64,000 nucleotides of DNA, taken from contig CAVPWU010000003.1 in the NCBI GenBank assembly GCA_963709665.1, positions 1 to 64,000 on the forward strand, read 5' to 3'. Position 1 is the stretch's first letter, and each line of letters starts with the position of its first letter. This document shows positions 9,054-17,566 of this stretch, piece by piece. The notes below the pieces were generated by a model. That model was not told where the DNA came from. It searched no databases and worked only from the letters and a program-made list of their open reading frames with translations. This stretch comes from DASZIT01 sp963709665 (lineage in GTDB: Bacteria; Actinomycetota; Acidimicrobiia; Acidimicrobiales; RAAP-2). Position numbers and translations under genes: made by a program.

Positions 9054-10403
9054 TCAACCTGGCCCATTGCTCACCACGACTGATGCGAACAGGCCCGAGG
9101 CTTGGATAGCTGCCACAAAGGCAGGAACCTGTGATCTAGGTCCGGCGAAGTTGATGTCCATGTACCCGCCCCCGTTCGGGTCCTGACCACTACTGAAGCT
9201 GAATTGTGCGCTCAGCTGAGCCTCCAAGGCCTCCATGGAGGCCGGAGCGACTCCTGGCTTAGCCGTGGCGGTGATCTGCGCCGTGATCGTCGGTAGCTCT
9301 CCTGCCAGGGTGGAGGGAACGGCGCCGACCACTGCCGGTGACCCGATTGGATCGATCCATTGCAACTCTCCGTCACTGCCGTACGAACCCAGAGAACGCG
9401 TGTAGGACTGGCTGATACCGACGTCCATCGCCATGTCGGGGACCATCGATGTGATATTCCGCAGTTCGAGCAGTTGACCGGTGTCCGGCTCCACGACAAT
9501 GGTGCGAGGCCCATCTGGCGAGGGGGTGGTGAAGCCGAGACCGGTGGCGCCGGAGTGGGTGACCACCTGGCCGAGCTCTTGCACGTGCGGCATCAACGCG
9601 AGTGCCTCGTACACAGCAGCCGTGAGGGCCGGAGTCAACCCAATTGTGGGCCCCAGTAGGATTTCCGCCGCTAGAACGAACCCGCTGCTCGGATCAGCTT
9701 GCTCACAAGCACACGCGAGCCCGGTCGTGCCCGTCAGGAGCTCGTGGGCCAACGTGGTGGGGTCGGTCGGCAACGATGCCACGCTGATGACTCCTCCCGA
9801 CTTCCCATTTGAGACGTTGTCCCCGGACACTGCGCCACACGATCCGTTCTTTGAATGGGATGGGGTAGTTGCCAATCCGATCCTCTTCCATGCCGCCTCA
9901 TTGGTCGGGGAAGCGAAGGTGGCGTCGCCGATCGTGGCCGTCCAGCACGACTCGCCGAAGTTGTTCGACCATTGGTCGATGCCCCCCGCGACCGAAGCTG
10001 TCGCTCCGCTGACCTTCTCGGTGCCAACTTGCGTGACTGAGTACGAATACGAGACCTCCTGCTGCGTCTCTAGCCATTGGTTGGAGGCGAGTTGCGACAT
10101 GGGCTGTTGGGCCGCAGCCGTAGCGATCAGACGCAGCTGGCTTGCCGCAGCCACAGGTTGCTTCTGACCTACAGACGGCAGCAGTACCGCCACGAGCAAC
10201 GCGGCAATGGCCAACGCTCCGATGCCAGCAAGACTCACCCACCGGGCCCGGTGGACGGGTCGGCGTGCTCTGCTGGCACCCGCATTGACCTGAGAAGGGT
10301 GGACACTCTCCAGTTCCAACAGGGACGGAGCCTGGGGAGCGGAGTTCATCAGCTCAGTGACGAGCACCCGAATTCTCGCGTCGAGTTCTTCAGTCGTCAG
10401 CAT
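9054..10403 (-). CDS. membrane-anchored CU044_5270-like protein, probable anti-sigma partner
   Basis: 449 residues. Start at 10,403 is set by AAGGAGG 7 nt upstream and overlaps the end of the upstream sigma gene by 14 bp, so the two are probably translationally coupled. An N-terminal cytoplasmic stretch (MLTTEELDARIRVLV) is followed by one membrane helix (WVSLAGIGALAIAALLVAVL) and a large outer domain. This layout is typical of actinobacterial proteins encoded after ECF sigma factors. No zinc-binding HxxxCxxC motif is seen in the cytoplasmic part, so it is not a classical ZAS anti-sigma factor. Its role in holding the sigma factor is inferred from position. Confidence 0.7.
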   Translation of the reverse strand: MLTTEELDARIRVLVTELMNSAPQAPSLLELESVHPSQVNAGASRARRPVHRARWVSLAGIGALAIAALLVAVLLPSVGQKQPVAAASQLRLIATAAAQQPMSQLASNQWLETQQEVSYSYSVTQVGTEKVSGATASVAGGIDQWSNNFGESCWTATIGDATFASPTNEAAWKRIGLATTPSHSKNGSCGAVSGDNVSNGKSGGVISVASLPTDPTTLAHELLTGTTGLACACEQADPSSGFVLAAEILLGPTIGLTPALTAAVYEALALMPHVQELGQVVTHSGATGLGFTTPSPDGPRTIVVEPDTGQLLELRNITSMVPDMAMDVGISQSYTRSLGSYGSDGELQWIDPIGSPAVVGAVPSTLAGELPTITAQITATAKPGVAPASMEALEAQLSAQFSFSSGQDPNGGGYMDINFAGPRSQVPAFVAAIQASGLFASVVVSNGPG

Positions 10404-10896
10404 TGAGAGCCTCCTTGAGATGTGATCGAGCTCGGGCAAGGTGGCGCTTCACGGATCCCTCACTTATGTCCAAGAGAGCTGCGACAGCAGCGGTATCGAG
10501 GTCGTCCCAGTAGGTAAGGACGATGACGGCGCGTTGGCGCACGCTCAGTCGGGAGACAGCAGCGAGGACTTCGGGTCGGAGTTCGGGTACTTCGACCAGA
10601 TCGCCCCGGGCCAACTGCGCCTCCCGGGTTAGGCGGCGCCGAGACGAGCGATGGAACTCCGCAGCCTTGTGGTAAACGCTGGTGTAGAGGTACGAGCGCT
10701 TCTCGGTCACCATCGCCCACTGCCGCGAGCCCAGACATGCGACGACAGCTTCAGAGACCACGTCGGCAGCATTGCTGGGGCCTACAAGCCCGGTTGCAAA
10801 GCGAGTCAACCCATCAGCGTGCTTCAGGTACAACTCCCCGTCGGCCGCATCCACACCTATACGATGCCGCCGAACCCAGGTCTGGGTGACACGCAT
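10390..10896 (-). CDS. ECF sigma factor (SigE-like)
   Basis: 168 residues. Region 2 is seen in LYLKHADGLTRFATGLVG and DVVSEAVVACL. Region 4 holds LSVRQRAVIVLTYWDDLDTA and the HTH AALLDISEGSVKRHLARAR. The size is usual for ECF sigma factors. It directs RNA polymerase to a small regulon and is the first gene of a two-gene operon with the membrane protein at 9054-10,403. The start could also be the GTG at 10,854, which would remove a basic N-terminal extension. A radical-SAM gene is divergent, with about 260 bp between them. Confidence 0.9.
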   Translation of the reverse strand: MRVTQTWVRRHRIGVDAADGELYLKHADGLTRFATGLVGPSNAADVVSEAVVACLGSRQWAMVTEKRSYLYTSVYHKAAEFHRSSRRRLTREAQLARGDLVEVPELRPEVLAAVSRLSVRQRAVIVLTYWDDLDTAAVAALLDISEGSVKRHLARARSHLKEALNADD

Positions 10897-11142
10897 CCAA
10901 ACATTCTCGTTCGCCCTCAGATGCGAGCCCTCTGTGCACGGTCCTCGGACTAGCGGCTACGTATCAATTGACGTCGACTTACGGACATGCCTGTATCGCC
11001 ACGAAGGGGACGTCCGGTCGCCGGGTAGCTGTGGAATTATGGCACCTCCCCCTCAAAGCGACGGGCATAGTGTTCCGGTAGCCGCCAACCTGGAGGTCTC
11101 ATTCCCCCCGCCACCTCGGCTCGACCTCCGACATCGGGTCAG

Positions 11143-11148
11143 TAGGGT
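11143..11148 (+). promoter_or_regulatory. -10-like element (TAGGGT) upstream of radical-SAM gene
   Basis: TAGGGT matches TAnnnT and lies 7 nt before the ATG at 11,156, the spacing of a leaderless start seen at several genes here. No -35 is obvious. Confidence 0.4.
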
Positions 11149-11155
11149 GCACTCA

Positions 11156-12526
11156 ATGGCGAACCGTCCACTCGATGCGGAAGCGAGCTTTGGGTTCAGC
11201 CCGCCGTTTGCGCTGCAGGTCGAGATTACAAGTAGCTGCAATCTGGCCTGCAAGGTTTGTCCACTCACCTCGGGCGACACTGCGTCCCAGATTGATGCCG
11301 GACACATGTCGGAGCTCGTGTGGTCAGAAGTGGTAGCCGTCGCTCAACGGGCCCAGCAGGTCTTCGTCTCGGGGTTCGGCGAACCGCTGAAGAACCCAAG
11401 GTGCCTGGGAATGCTGGAAGAGCTGGGGCAACTGGGTGTCAAGACGACCTTTGTCACGAATGGCGTGGGCATCTCGGAGGTAATCGCGGCTCGACTCGCC
11501 GCAGTGCCCGGCTTAGCCCACATCAACGTGTCGATCGATTCTCCAGATCCCGCCATCTATCGCTCGATCCGGGGAGGAAGCCTGCCTCGTGCTTGGCGTG
11601 GCCTGGAGCGCCTCGCTCGAGCGTTCGAGGACCCGCGGCGCATTTCCGTGTCGTCGGTGGCGATGCGCAGCAACCTGGCGAGTTTGGCCGCGTTCCCGGC
11701 GCTGCTCGCCGAACTCGGCATCTCCCACTACATCGTCCAGGGCATCTTCGATTACAACGAGGCGAGTCAGAACGAACGGCTCCTCCACCAAGTGGCTGCC
11801 GAGCAGTTCGCACTATTGCGTTCTGCCTGCACCTCCCACGGTGTGGAGTTGACGCTGACAACTCCTGAACGCTCGGAAGCGGATGTGAACGACCCGGAGG
11901 GTGCGATCAGACGGTTCTACGGCGAAGTCCCACCGAGCCCAGGGGAGACCAGGCAATGCATGTTGCCCTGGGAGATTCCCTATATCGACAAGGACGGCCG
12001 GGTGTTCTCGTGCTGCTTCGCCGCTTCCTCCGGTGACCTCTCTCTCGGTCGGATCGGACCTGACTCGCTCGAGGACGTCTGGACGGGAGCGCAGTACGTG
12101 AAGTTCAGGTCCGACCTCTTGGACAGCGATACAACGCCGGACATCTGCCGGCGCTGTACCGCCGTGCCGCTTGGTGTCCATCCCTTGACGGAGTATGGGG
12201 CGGTTTTCGTGGGCTCGCAGGTGTCGCCGGGAGAGGACGCCCTCGTCGTGGTGCGGATGCGAAACACCGGCCGACGCAACTGGTCTCCTGATGACCCCAT
12301 CAAGATCGGGACGATCGGCCCACGGGATGGGGCGTCGCCGCTTCATCACAGGTCGTGGCTCGAGCACAACCGTCCCGCCACCATCACTGAATCTGCAGTT
12401 GCCCCCGGCGGTGAGGCCACCTTCCGGTTCCGTATCAACCGGGCCCCTAGTATCCGACAGGAGTTCCAACTCGTCGTGGACGGCCTCTGCTGGATTCCAG
12501 AAACTGCCTTTGAGATCCGAACCTAG
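11156..12526 (+). CDS. radical SAM / SPASM protein with C-terminal NBR1-like Ig domain
   Basis: 456 residues. The radical-SAM core has the 4Fe-4S motif CNLACKVC (C-x3-C-x2-C) near residue 24, followed by FGEPLKNPRC and FVTNGVG. A SPASM-like region has CMLPWEIPYIDKDGRVFSCC and ends PDICRRC, enough cysteines for auxiliary clusters. The last 110 residues (GAVFVGSQVSPGEDAL, VRMRNTGRRNWSPDD, FQLVVDGLCWI) match the NBR1 central Ig-like fold. Radical-SAM/SPASM proteins modify peptides or alcohols; no precursor peptide gene is evident nearby. The Ig-like tail may bind the substrate. An in-frame GTG at 11,147 is an alternative start. Confidence 0.85.
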   Translation: MANRPLDAEASFGFSPPFALQVEITSSCNLACKVCPLTSGDTASQIDAGHMSELVWSEVVAVAQRAQQVFVSGFGEPLKNPRCLGMLEELGQLGVKTTFVTNGVGISEVIAARLAAVPGLAHINVSIDSPDPAIYRSIRGGSLPRAWRGLERLARAFEDPRRISVSSVAMRSNLASLAAFPALLAELGISHYIVQGIFDYNEASQNERLLHQVAAEQFALLRSACTSHGVELTLTTPERSEADVNDPEGAIRRFYGEVPPSPGETRQCMLPWEIPYIDKDGRVFSCCFAASSGDLSLGRIGPDSLEDVWTGAQYVKFRSDLLDSDTTPDICRRCTAVPLGVHPLTEYGAVFVGSQVSPGEDALVVVRMRNTGRRNWSPDDPIKIGTIGPRDGASPLHHRSWLEHNRPATITESAVAPGGEATFRFRINRAPSIRQEFQLVVDGLCWIPETAFEIRT

Positions 12527-12742
12527 CTCCCAGGTCGAACCAGTATCCCGGGGCAGACACCGCGCCCCTGACCGCCGGCTCGGTGAGCCGCTCCAACAGC
12601 GGTAGGTGCTTCAGGCATCCTCTGTCTCGGTAGGCGTGCCCTTGCGCGTAGCTCAACGAACATGAGGGCGCTTGTCAACCGATTGGCTCCACCGAGCGTG
12701 ATGCCCACTTGAAGTGCTAGCAAGCAGGGGGTGAGGCCGAGC

Positions 12743-13798
12743 ATGCACTCGACATCCGTAAGCAGGAGGCGGCCGCGATTCGTGCTGCTGGTCAGAGTGT
12801 GGGCGTTGACGATTGGAACGGCCGGGGCAATGTGGCTGGTCATGGTTGTTATGACCGTGGCCCCGTCCCCGGCGGCCGCCGACACGAGCGCTGGTCCAAA
12901 CCCGTCCGACTTCACATGCGCGGTTCCAGCTCTGCCTCACGGGGTGGCGCAGGCAACCAGTCGCACGATGCTCTCGGGCCCAGCGGTCTCCGCTCTGACC
13001 GGAGGAGCAGCACACCACGGGTTCTCCCTGGATCACGGCGATTTCGAGGTTGAGCCTCCTCGACCCGGCGACGTGCCCGTACTCAGCGCAGACCAGGCCA
13101 TCTGTGGCGCCATGGCATCAACTGCCGGTCTGAGCGGCTATGTCGAACAGGGTGTCGCCGTCGGCTACGGCCGGGTCAGTGTCGCCGCGAGCCTCTTTCC
13201 AGTCGTGGGCGGTAGTTCCTCCCCGGTGGATGGGACTGCCGAGTATGCGACCGTGGCGTCATTTCGTGACCGCCTCGCCTGGTTGGTGATCGTCCGTGGC
13301 AACCCCGGTGGAGGCTTCAGTTGCCCGGCGGAGCGTGGCCCAGTTCACGTCGTACCCCGTTCCATTGACACCGGTCGCCCCAGCGATCACGGTTACGAGG
13401 TGTTTGCAATCGATGCCCGCACCGGAGCTAATGCCCTTGTCTACCGGGAAGGAGGGCCTGGCGGGTGCACGGCCGGAGCTCGAGTTCCCCCCTCCCTCGC
13501 GGTGGCCGAAGAGTCGATCTCGGTGCCCTGGACGCTCATCTCACGCAATCCGGACGGCTACTCGGGCACGATTGCCGCGTCGGTACTTCCTTGCGACCAA
13601 GCACCAGGTACCGTCCTCGTTGACCGGAGCGGTCCGAATGTCGAAGTGCGGGTCACCCGGCCATACGGCCCAGCGTGTGGGATGTCCGAATCGGTCCTCA
13701 TCAATCTTGACGCCGCGGTGGTCACCGCTGACCTCCCGGCCGTGATCGGCCATGATCCCGTGGGATTGACGAACCTGCTGAGCCTTGATGCCGGGTGA
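12743..13798 (+). CDS. secreted hypothetical protein
   Basis: 351 residues from the ATG at 12,743 (GTGAGG 6 nt upstream; a GTG at 12,731 is possible). A signal peptide or anchor (VWALTIGTAGAMWLVMVVMTV, ending SPAAA) precedes a domain with about six cysteines (FTCAVP, AICGAM, FSCPAE, GGCTAG, LPCDQ, ACGMS), which may form disulfides. I do not recognise a family. The following lipoprotein gene overlaps its stop, so they form an operon. Confidence 0.7.
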   Translation: MHSTSVSRRRPRFVLLVRVWALTIGTAGAMWLVMVVMTVAPSPAAADTSAGPNPSDFTCAVPALPHGVAQATSRTMLSGPAVSALTGGAAHHGFSLDHGDFEVEPPRPGDVPVLSADQAICGAMASTAGLSGYVEQGVAVGYGRVSVAASLFPVVGGSSSPVDGTAEYATVASFRDRLAWLVIVRGNPGGGFSCPAERGPVHVVPRSIDTGRPSDHGYEVFAIDARTGANALVYREGGPGGCTAGARVPPSLAVAEESISVPWTLISRNPDGYSGTIAASVLPCDQAPGTVLVDRSGPNVEVRVTRPYGPACGMSESVLINLDAAVVTADLPAVIGHDPVGLTNLLSLDAG

Positions 13799-14309
13799 GG
13801 CCGGCGACCTAGTGTCCAGTCGCCTCCGACGAAGAGGACGTGCAGCGGCCGTCGGCGCCCTCTTGATCACCGCAGTGACGCTGTCGGCTTGCGGGAGCGG
13901 ATCAGCGAGCCCGGCGACACAGCTCAGCGTTCATATCCCCGAGGGTTGGACGAGCCATACCTACGACGGCATCGCCGTCTCGACGCCCACGGGCTGGAAG
14001 TACCACGGGCCGAACACCGAGATCGGCTGCCCCGATCCGCAGGATGGCGGTCTCCTGGCTCTCGGGGCGACATGGTCGGGTGCCGGGTGTCCGCCCAGTT
14101 TCAGCGAACAGTCGGCGACCACCGTCGACGTTCAGTCCGGGCTGGGTTCAGGCTCACCGCCTACGCATTCGGCCCGGGTGAACGGTCTCAATGTAGAGGT
14201 GGTCGACGATGCAGCGGGCATCATCTGGCTCGTTTCCTCACGAAATCTGACGGTAAGCGGTTCGGGGCCCGAGGCCAACAAGGTCTTGCACACTTTGAGG
14301 TCGGCCTGA
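13788..14309 (+). CDS. putative lipoprotein
   Basis: About 173 residues from the ATG at 13,788, overlapping the previous stop by 11 bp; GTG at 13,812 is an alternative. A hydrophobic signal ends in the lipobox LSAC, so the mature protein is probably lipid-anchored outside the membrane. The remainder contains HIPEGWTSHTYDGIAVSTPT and GWKYHGPNTEIGCPD, resembling small actinobacterial surface lipoproteins. Function unknown. Confidence 0.65.
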   Translation: MPGEAGDLVSSRLRRRGRAAAVGALLITAVTLSACGSGSASPATQLSVHIPEGWTSHTYDGIAVSTPTGWKYHGPNTEIGCPDPQDGGLLALGATWSGAGCPPSFSEQSATTVDVQSGLGSGSPPTHSARVNGLNVEVVDDAAGIIWLVSSRNLTVSGSGPEANKVLHTLRSA

Positions 14310-14444
14310 TCTGCCGGTCGTGCCAGTGAAGTCGAACGGTTCCGGCGGGCAGGGAGTGCCCCCTAATTGCTGTGCCTTCGTGAGTCCCGGATGCCCCCTA
14401 CCGCCGGCTCGAGGACGATATCTGCGTGAACCGCAACTTCGATC

Positions 14445-14450
14445 TACCGT
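14445..14450 (+). promoter_or_regulatory. -10-like element (TACCGT), leaderless start geometry
   Basis: TACCGT is followed by 7 nt and the ATG at 14,458. No -35 was identified. Confidence 0.4.
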
Positions 14451-14457
14451 TGGGGCG

Positions 14458-14955
14458 ATGGCGCCGAACAAGCAGCCCACGCCGGAGGATCGGAGTGATG
14501 CCATCCGGGTCGCCCTCACCGGCTTGGCCTCTGGAGTGCCGTCCGAGGAGATTCTCTCCAAGCTCGGCGCTCTACACATCCGGCACAACACCTTTCCCGC
14601 CGAGGAGCTCCTCGAACTCGCCTCCGACGCAATCGAAGAGTCCGGCGTCACGCCAGCTGATCCCATCGACTGTGAGGGTGTCCGGGAGCGATTCCTCGCC
14701 GACTATCCCTTCTCCGGGAAGACGCAGCACCACAAGAGCAAGTACGCCATCTCTGCCGCCGCCATGATCCACGGGGGCGTATATCCCGACCTCCTCGATG
14801 ACGCCGCGTGGTGGGAGGCCGATGACTCGTGGGTCTACTCGTTCCTCGCGTTTCTGCTCTACGTGCGGGTCGCCGCCGAGCGATCGGGACGGCGCGTCGA
14901 AGAGGTCGCCCGCTCAATCGCCGATCGACGCGGCGTGACGGTGCGCACGGCCTGA
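14458..14955 (+). CDS. hypothetical protein
   Basis: 165 residues, mostly alpha-helical in appearance. MAPNKQPTPEDRSDAI is followed by VALTGLASGVPSEEILSKLG, then a middle segment IDCEGVRERFLADYPFSGKT and a tail of RVAAERSGRRVEEVARSIA. No family recognised. It converges with the tyrosine recombinase whose stop lies 58 bp downstream. Confidence 0.6.
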   Translation: MAPNKQPTPEDRSDAIRVALTGLASGVPSEEILSKLGALHIRHNTFPAEELLELASDAIEESGVTPADPIDCEGVRERFLADYPFSGKTQHHKSKYAISAAAMIHGGVYPDLLDDAAWWEADDSWVYSFLAFLLYVRVAAERSGRRVEEVARSIADRRGVTVRTA

Positions 14956-15013
14956 TTCCGACTCGAGACGCCATCGGTCAGTGCGTCCCTGAGTGGGTCG
15001 CGACCCGTTCTTG

Positions 15014-15925
15014 TTACCCGCCGGCAACGAAGGCGACGACGACGTAGGCCGCGTGACGATCGAAGTTCTCCCGCCGTCGGTCATAGACCGTGGTCGTCCT
15101 TGGATCCGCGTGGCGAGCGGCGATCTGGACATCACGAAGAGGAACGCCCGCATCGAGTGCGGCCATGATGAAGGCGGACCGGAGCATGTGCGGATACACG
15201 GCGGTGAGCCCCGCTTGCTTGCCGATTGAACGCACCCAGCGGTGGGCGGTTCGCCGATCGAGCCTGGCTCCATCCTTCCGACGCAGAATCGCGCCGTCTG
15301 TGCGTTCGCCGATGGCCAGGTCAATCGTCCGGGCGGCCCTCGGGACGAGCGGGATCACCGCAGGCTTGCTCCCCTTCCCCATGATCCGGAGGGTCCGGTG
15401 CCCCTGGGTGAAGGCGAGATCCTCGATGTTGGCTCCACATGCCTCACTGACCCGTAGCCCGTTGAGCCCGAGGAGCACGGCCAGAGCGGCATGATCCCTG
15501 TCGAATCGCTCGGCGGTGAAGAGGAACGTGCCGAACTCCCGGCGGTCCAGTCCCCGCCCCTCGGAAGGGTGCACCTTGGGGCGCCGGACGTATTGAGCAG
15601 GGTTGGCGTTCACCCGTCCGTCGATATGGGCGAACCGGTAGAAGCCGCAGATGGTCGACAGCCGTCGGTCGATGGTCGACGGGGCCAGTCCCTTCTGCTC
15701 CATGGCGGTGCGGTAGAGCTCGATGTGGGGTCGCTTGGCTTCCAGGACGGCGAGGCCCGCGTCAGCGGCCCATTGGAAGAAGGTCCGGAGGTCGTAGCGG
15801 TAGGCATCGAGCGTGCGCCCGTTGTACCGGGCGAGAAATGCTGCAGCTGCCACCTGAGCTTCATCGAAGCCGGAGTCCTCGATGATGATGGCCAGCGTGG
15901 TCGAATCTGAGTCGAGTACAGACAT
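15014..15925 (-). CDS. tyrosine recombinase / integrase
   Basis: 303 residues; start at 15,925 set by AAGGAG 5 nt upstream. An N-terminal SAM-like core-binding domain (FLARYNGRTLDAYRYDLRTF) precedes the catalytic domain with Arg in LNGLRVSEACG, HMLRSAF (H-x-x-R) and the nucleophile region ARHADPRTTTVYDRRREN. All catalytic residues appear present. The protein is shorter than the tRNA-linked integrase at 31.7 kb and separate from the tandem pair at 23-26 kb, so this is a third independent recombination system in the island. No repeat sites were found beside it. Confidence 0.9.
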   Translation of the reverse strand: MSVLDSDSTTLAIIIEDSGFDEAQVAAAAFLARYNGRTLDAYRYDLRTFFQWAADAGLAVLEAKRPHIELYRTAMEQKGLAPSTIDRRLSTICGFYRFAHIDGRVNANPAQYVRRPKVHPSEGRGLDRREFGTFLFTAERFDRDHAALAVLLGLNGLRVSEACGANIEDLAFTQGHRTLRIMGKGSKPAVIPLVPRAARTIDLAIGERTDGAILRRKDGARLDRRTAHRWVRSIGKQAGLTAVYPHMLRSAFIMAALDAGVPLRDVQIAARHADPRTTTVYDRRRENFDRHAAYVVVAFVAGG

Positions 15926-16047
15926 GGCTCTCCTTCTACAGTTGGGAGATCCAGCCAACACCGGCATGGCCATTTCGGACAGAGCACAATCGCGCCCGCC
16001 AATCAACTGAGCCCGAGCCACGGTGATCAAGAACGGAGGCGTGCGTG

Positions 16048-16218
16048 ATGGACGCTGAGTTACAACGATGCGGGGTGTGCCAGCAGATGAAGTCGGACGG
16101 CGCCTTCAGCGACGGCGGGACGGTATTCATCTGCGATCAGTGCAATGAGAACGCCATCAAGTTCCTCGAAATTCAAGACAGCCTCTACCTCCCTCAGCAA
16201 GGCCCCCCGGGAGCCTGA
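16048..16218 (+). CDS. 56-residue zinc-ribbon-like microprotein
   Basis: The ATG at 16,048 has GGAGG 8 nt upstream, a strong ribosome site. The 56 residues begin MDAELQRCGVCQQMKSDG and contain ICDQCNEN, giving two CxxC pairs spaced 21 residues apart, a rubredoxin-type zinc-knuckle pattern. The tail is SLYLPQQGPPGA. It is divergent from the tyrosine recombinase (123 bp apart), so it might be an accessory or regulatory factor; that is only a suggestion from position. Confidence 0.65.
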   Translation: MDAELQRCGVCQQMKSDGAFSDGGTVFICDQCNENAIKFLEIQDSLYLPQQGPPGA

Positions 16219-16295
16219 GTCTGTCGACGACGTGACGCCGAGTCCACGCCGGATCTGTGCAGGCCATGTCCTTGAGCCGGCGATCTGGGACGCAG

Positions 16296-16706
16296 TTACT
16301 CCTCCGCCCACTCGTGAGGGTCGATCTGCCAAGGCGAGTGGGGATCACTTCGTGTGGCGACAAGTCCGATCCCCATGGAAGCGAGTTCAGCGACCGTGGG
16401 ATCCGCGTCTGAAACATGAACGATGTGACCGATGACACAGGCCCCGTGCTCATTCGGGTTGTTGACACCGTCCCCGACGAGCCAGTCATTCTCCGCATCG
16501 TGAACCACCATCCGGGCGGGCTCGGATCCATCGAGCACGGTCTGCTGAATCACAGCACCGAGCCGCCGAGGGAACCTTCCCTCCGGGTACGGAAATGGAA
16601 CGCCTCGATCGACCTGCCGGCCATCTTCTGGACTCATCGGCGCCAAAACTATTCGCTCCCGGTCCTCTTCCCGGCGTTCGGGGACAGTCACGGATGCCGG
16701 CGTCAT
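16296..16706 (-). CDS. hypothetical protein (immunity-like candidate)
   Basis: 136 residues. Its ATG begins immediately after the TAG of the upstream gene (TAGATG), so translation is probably coupled. The conserved-looking core is ARMVVHDAENDWLVGDGVN, then CVIGHIVHVSDADPTVAELA and DPHSPWQIDPHEW. Small proteins with a similar VVHD-x-DW-x-VGDG core occur as orphans in actinobacteria; I know no proven function. Paired with the protein at 16,707-17,303 it has the look of an effector/immunity or housekeeping pair, which I cannot distinguish. Confidence 0.65.
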   Translation of the reverse strand: MTPASVTVPERREEDRERIVLAPMSPEDGRQVDRGVPFPYPEGRFPRRLGAVIQQTVLDGSEPARMVVHDAENDWLVGDGVNNPNEHGACVIGHIVHVSDADPTVAELASMGIGLVATRSDPHSPWQIDPHEWAEE

Positions 16707-17303
16707 CTAGTGAAGGCCAGCTCCTCGTTCAAACCCTCGACCGTCGTAGTCGTAGGACAACAGCACTTCTCGAGTCGCGTCCCGAATGCACAAGATCGCC
16801 GGCTGATGGGCGTCGATGGCTATCACGAAAGCCCCAAACGGCGACTCAATCGGCGCCGTGGAACCTTGTCCGGAGGCGACCACCTCGATCGTTCTCGCTT
16901 CGATCCCCGCGACCCCGTAGTACGCACACACGTACCACTCTCTGGCCCCAGATCCGTGTAAACCCATGAATTGCGCCATACGCGGGGCCGTCGAGCCCCT
17001 CTCAAACGGGGGATCAATCCATTCACCCCCACCTCCGCCCAGAGATGACTCCCATTCACCGTCAGAACGGTGAAACACCTCGACCTCGCTAACGAGTTGG
17101 TCATCATCGGGTTGCTCCGGCCAGTGAGACCACTGAACATGAAGGACGGCGCCCACCGCGCCGTTCACCCATCGAGCGACTGGAACTGATTCGCCTCGCA
17201 GCAGCTCTTGTGGGAGGTCCGGCAGCCCGTGGTCGAGAGACCAGTAGCTCCAGTCGCTGGTCCATTCCTCATCGAACGAAGGGGGCTGCACGGAAACCAT
17301 CAT
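16707..17303 (-). CDS. hypothetical protein
   Basis: About 198 residues from ATG at 17,303 (ATG at 17,300 or GTG at 17,312 also possible; no strong ribosome site). Rich in Trp and acidic residues: FDEEWTSDWSYWSLDHGL, VLHVQWSHWPEQPDDDQL. A glycine run (SLGGGGGEW) splits the protein in two; the C-terminal half (FVIAIDAHQPAILCIRD) looks like a beta-sheet domain. No family recognised. First gene of a two-gene operon with 16,296-16,706. Confidence 0.6.
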   Translation of the reverse strand: MMVSVQPPSFDEEWTSDWSYWSLDHGLPDLPQELLRGESVPVARWVNGAVGAVLHVQWSHWPEQPDDDQLVSEVEVFHRSDGEWESSLGGGGGEWIDPPFERGSTAPRMAQFMGLHGSGAREWYVCAYYGVAGIEARTIEVVASGQGSTAPIESPFGAFVIAIDAHQPAILCIRDATREVLLSYDYDGRGFERGAGLH

Positions 17304-17375
17304 CGCTCGCACACTGGCGGGACGTCACTCGTGCTCGATCGTCACCCACTCCCGGCGACGCTCCTATCAATGTCA

Positions 17376-17392
17376 AGCCCCTCTGAGGGGCT
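17376..17392. other. 17-bp perfect palindrome AGCCCCTCTGAGGGGCT
   Basis: Eight-base arms around a single T, in the 263-bp gap between the hypothetical operon and the IS110 element. A one-base loop rules out a normal terminator hairpin; it could be an operator or part of an insertion end. The rest of the gap shows no gene. Confidence 0.35.
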
Positions 17393-17566
17393 CCGGGGTG
17401 AAGACAGCGGACAAAACATTCATGAGCCACTCGAGTGTCGAGGGCATGCTCTTATGAGGTCACGCGTCTTGGTGAGAGTAGGCCCGAGTCGTGGGTCGGC
17501 GGGTCGCCGGTAAGTCAACCCGGAGGGCGACAGTTATGGGGTGAGCCAGACCCCCGACTCGGGGAA

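Noticed and set aside
8489..9186. Several frames in the gap after the membrane transferase
   Set aside because: Overlapping frames on both strands with no start signal or conserved motif.
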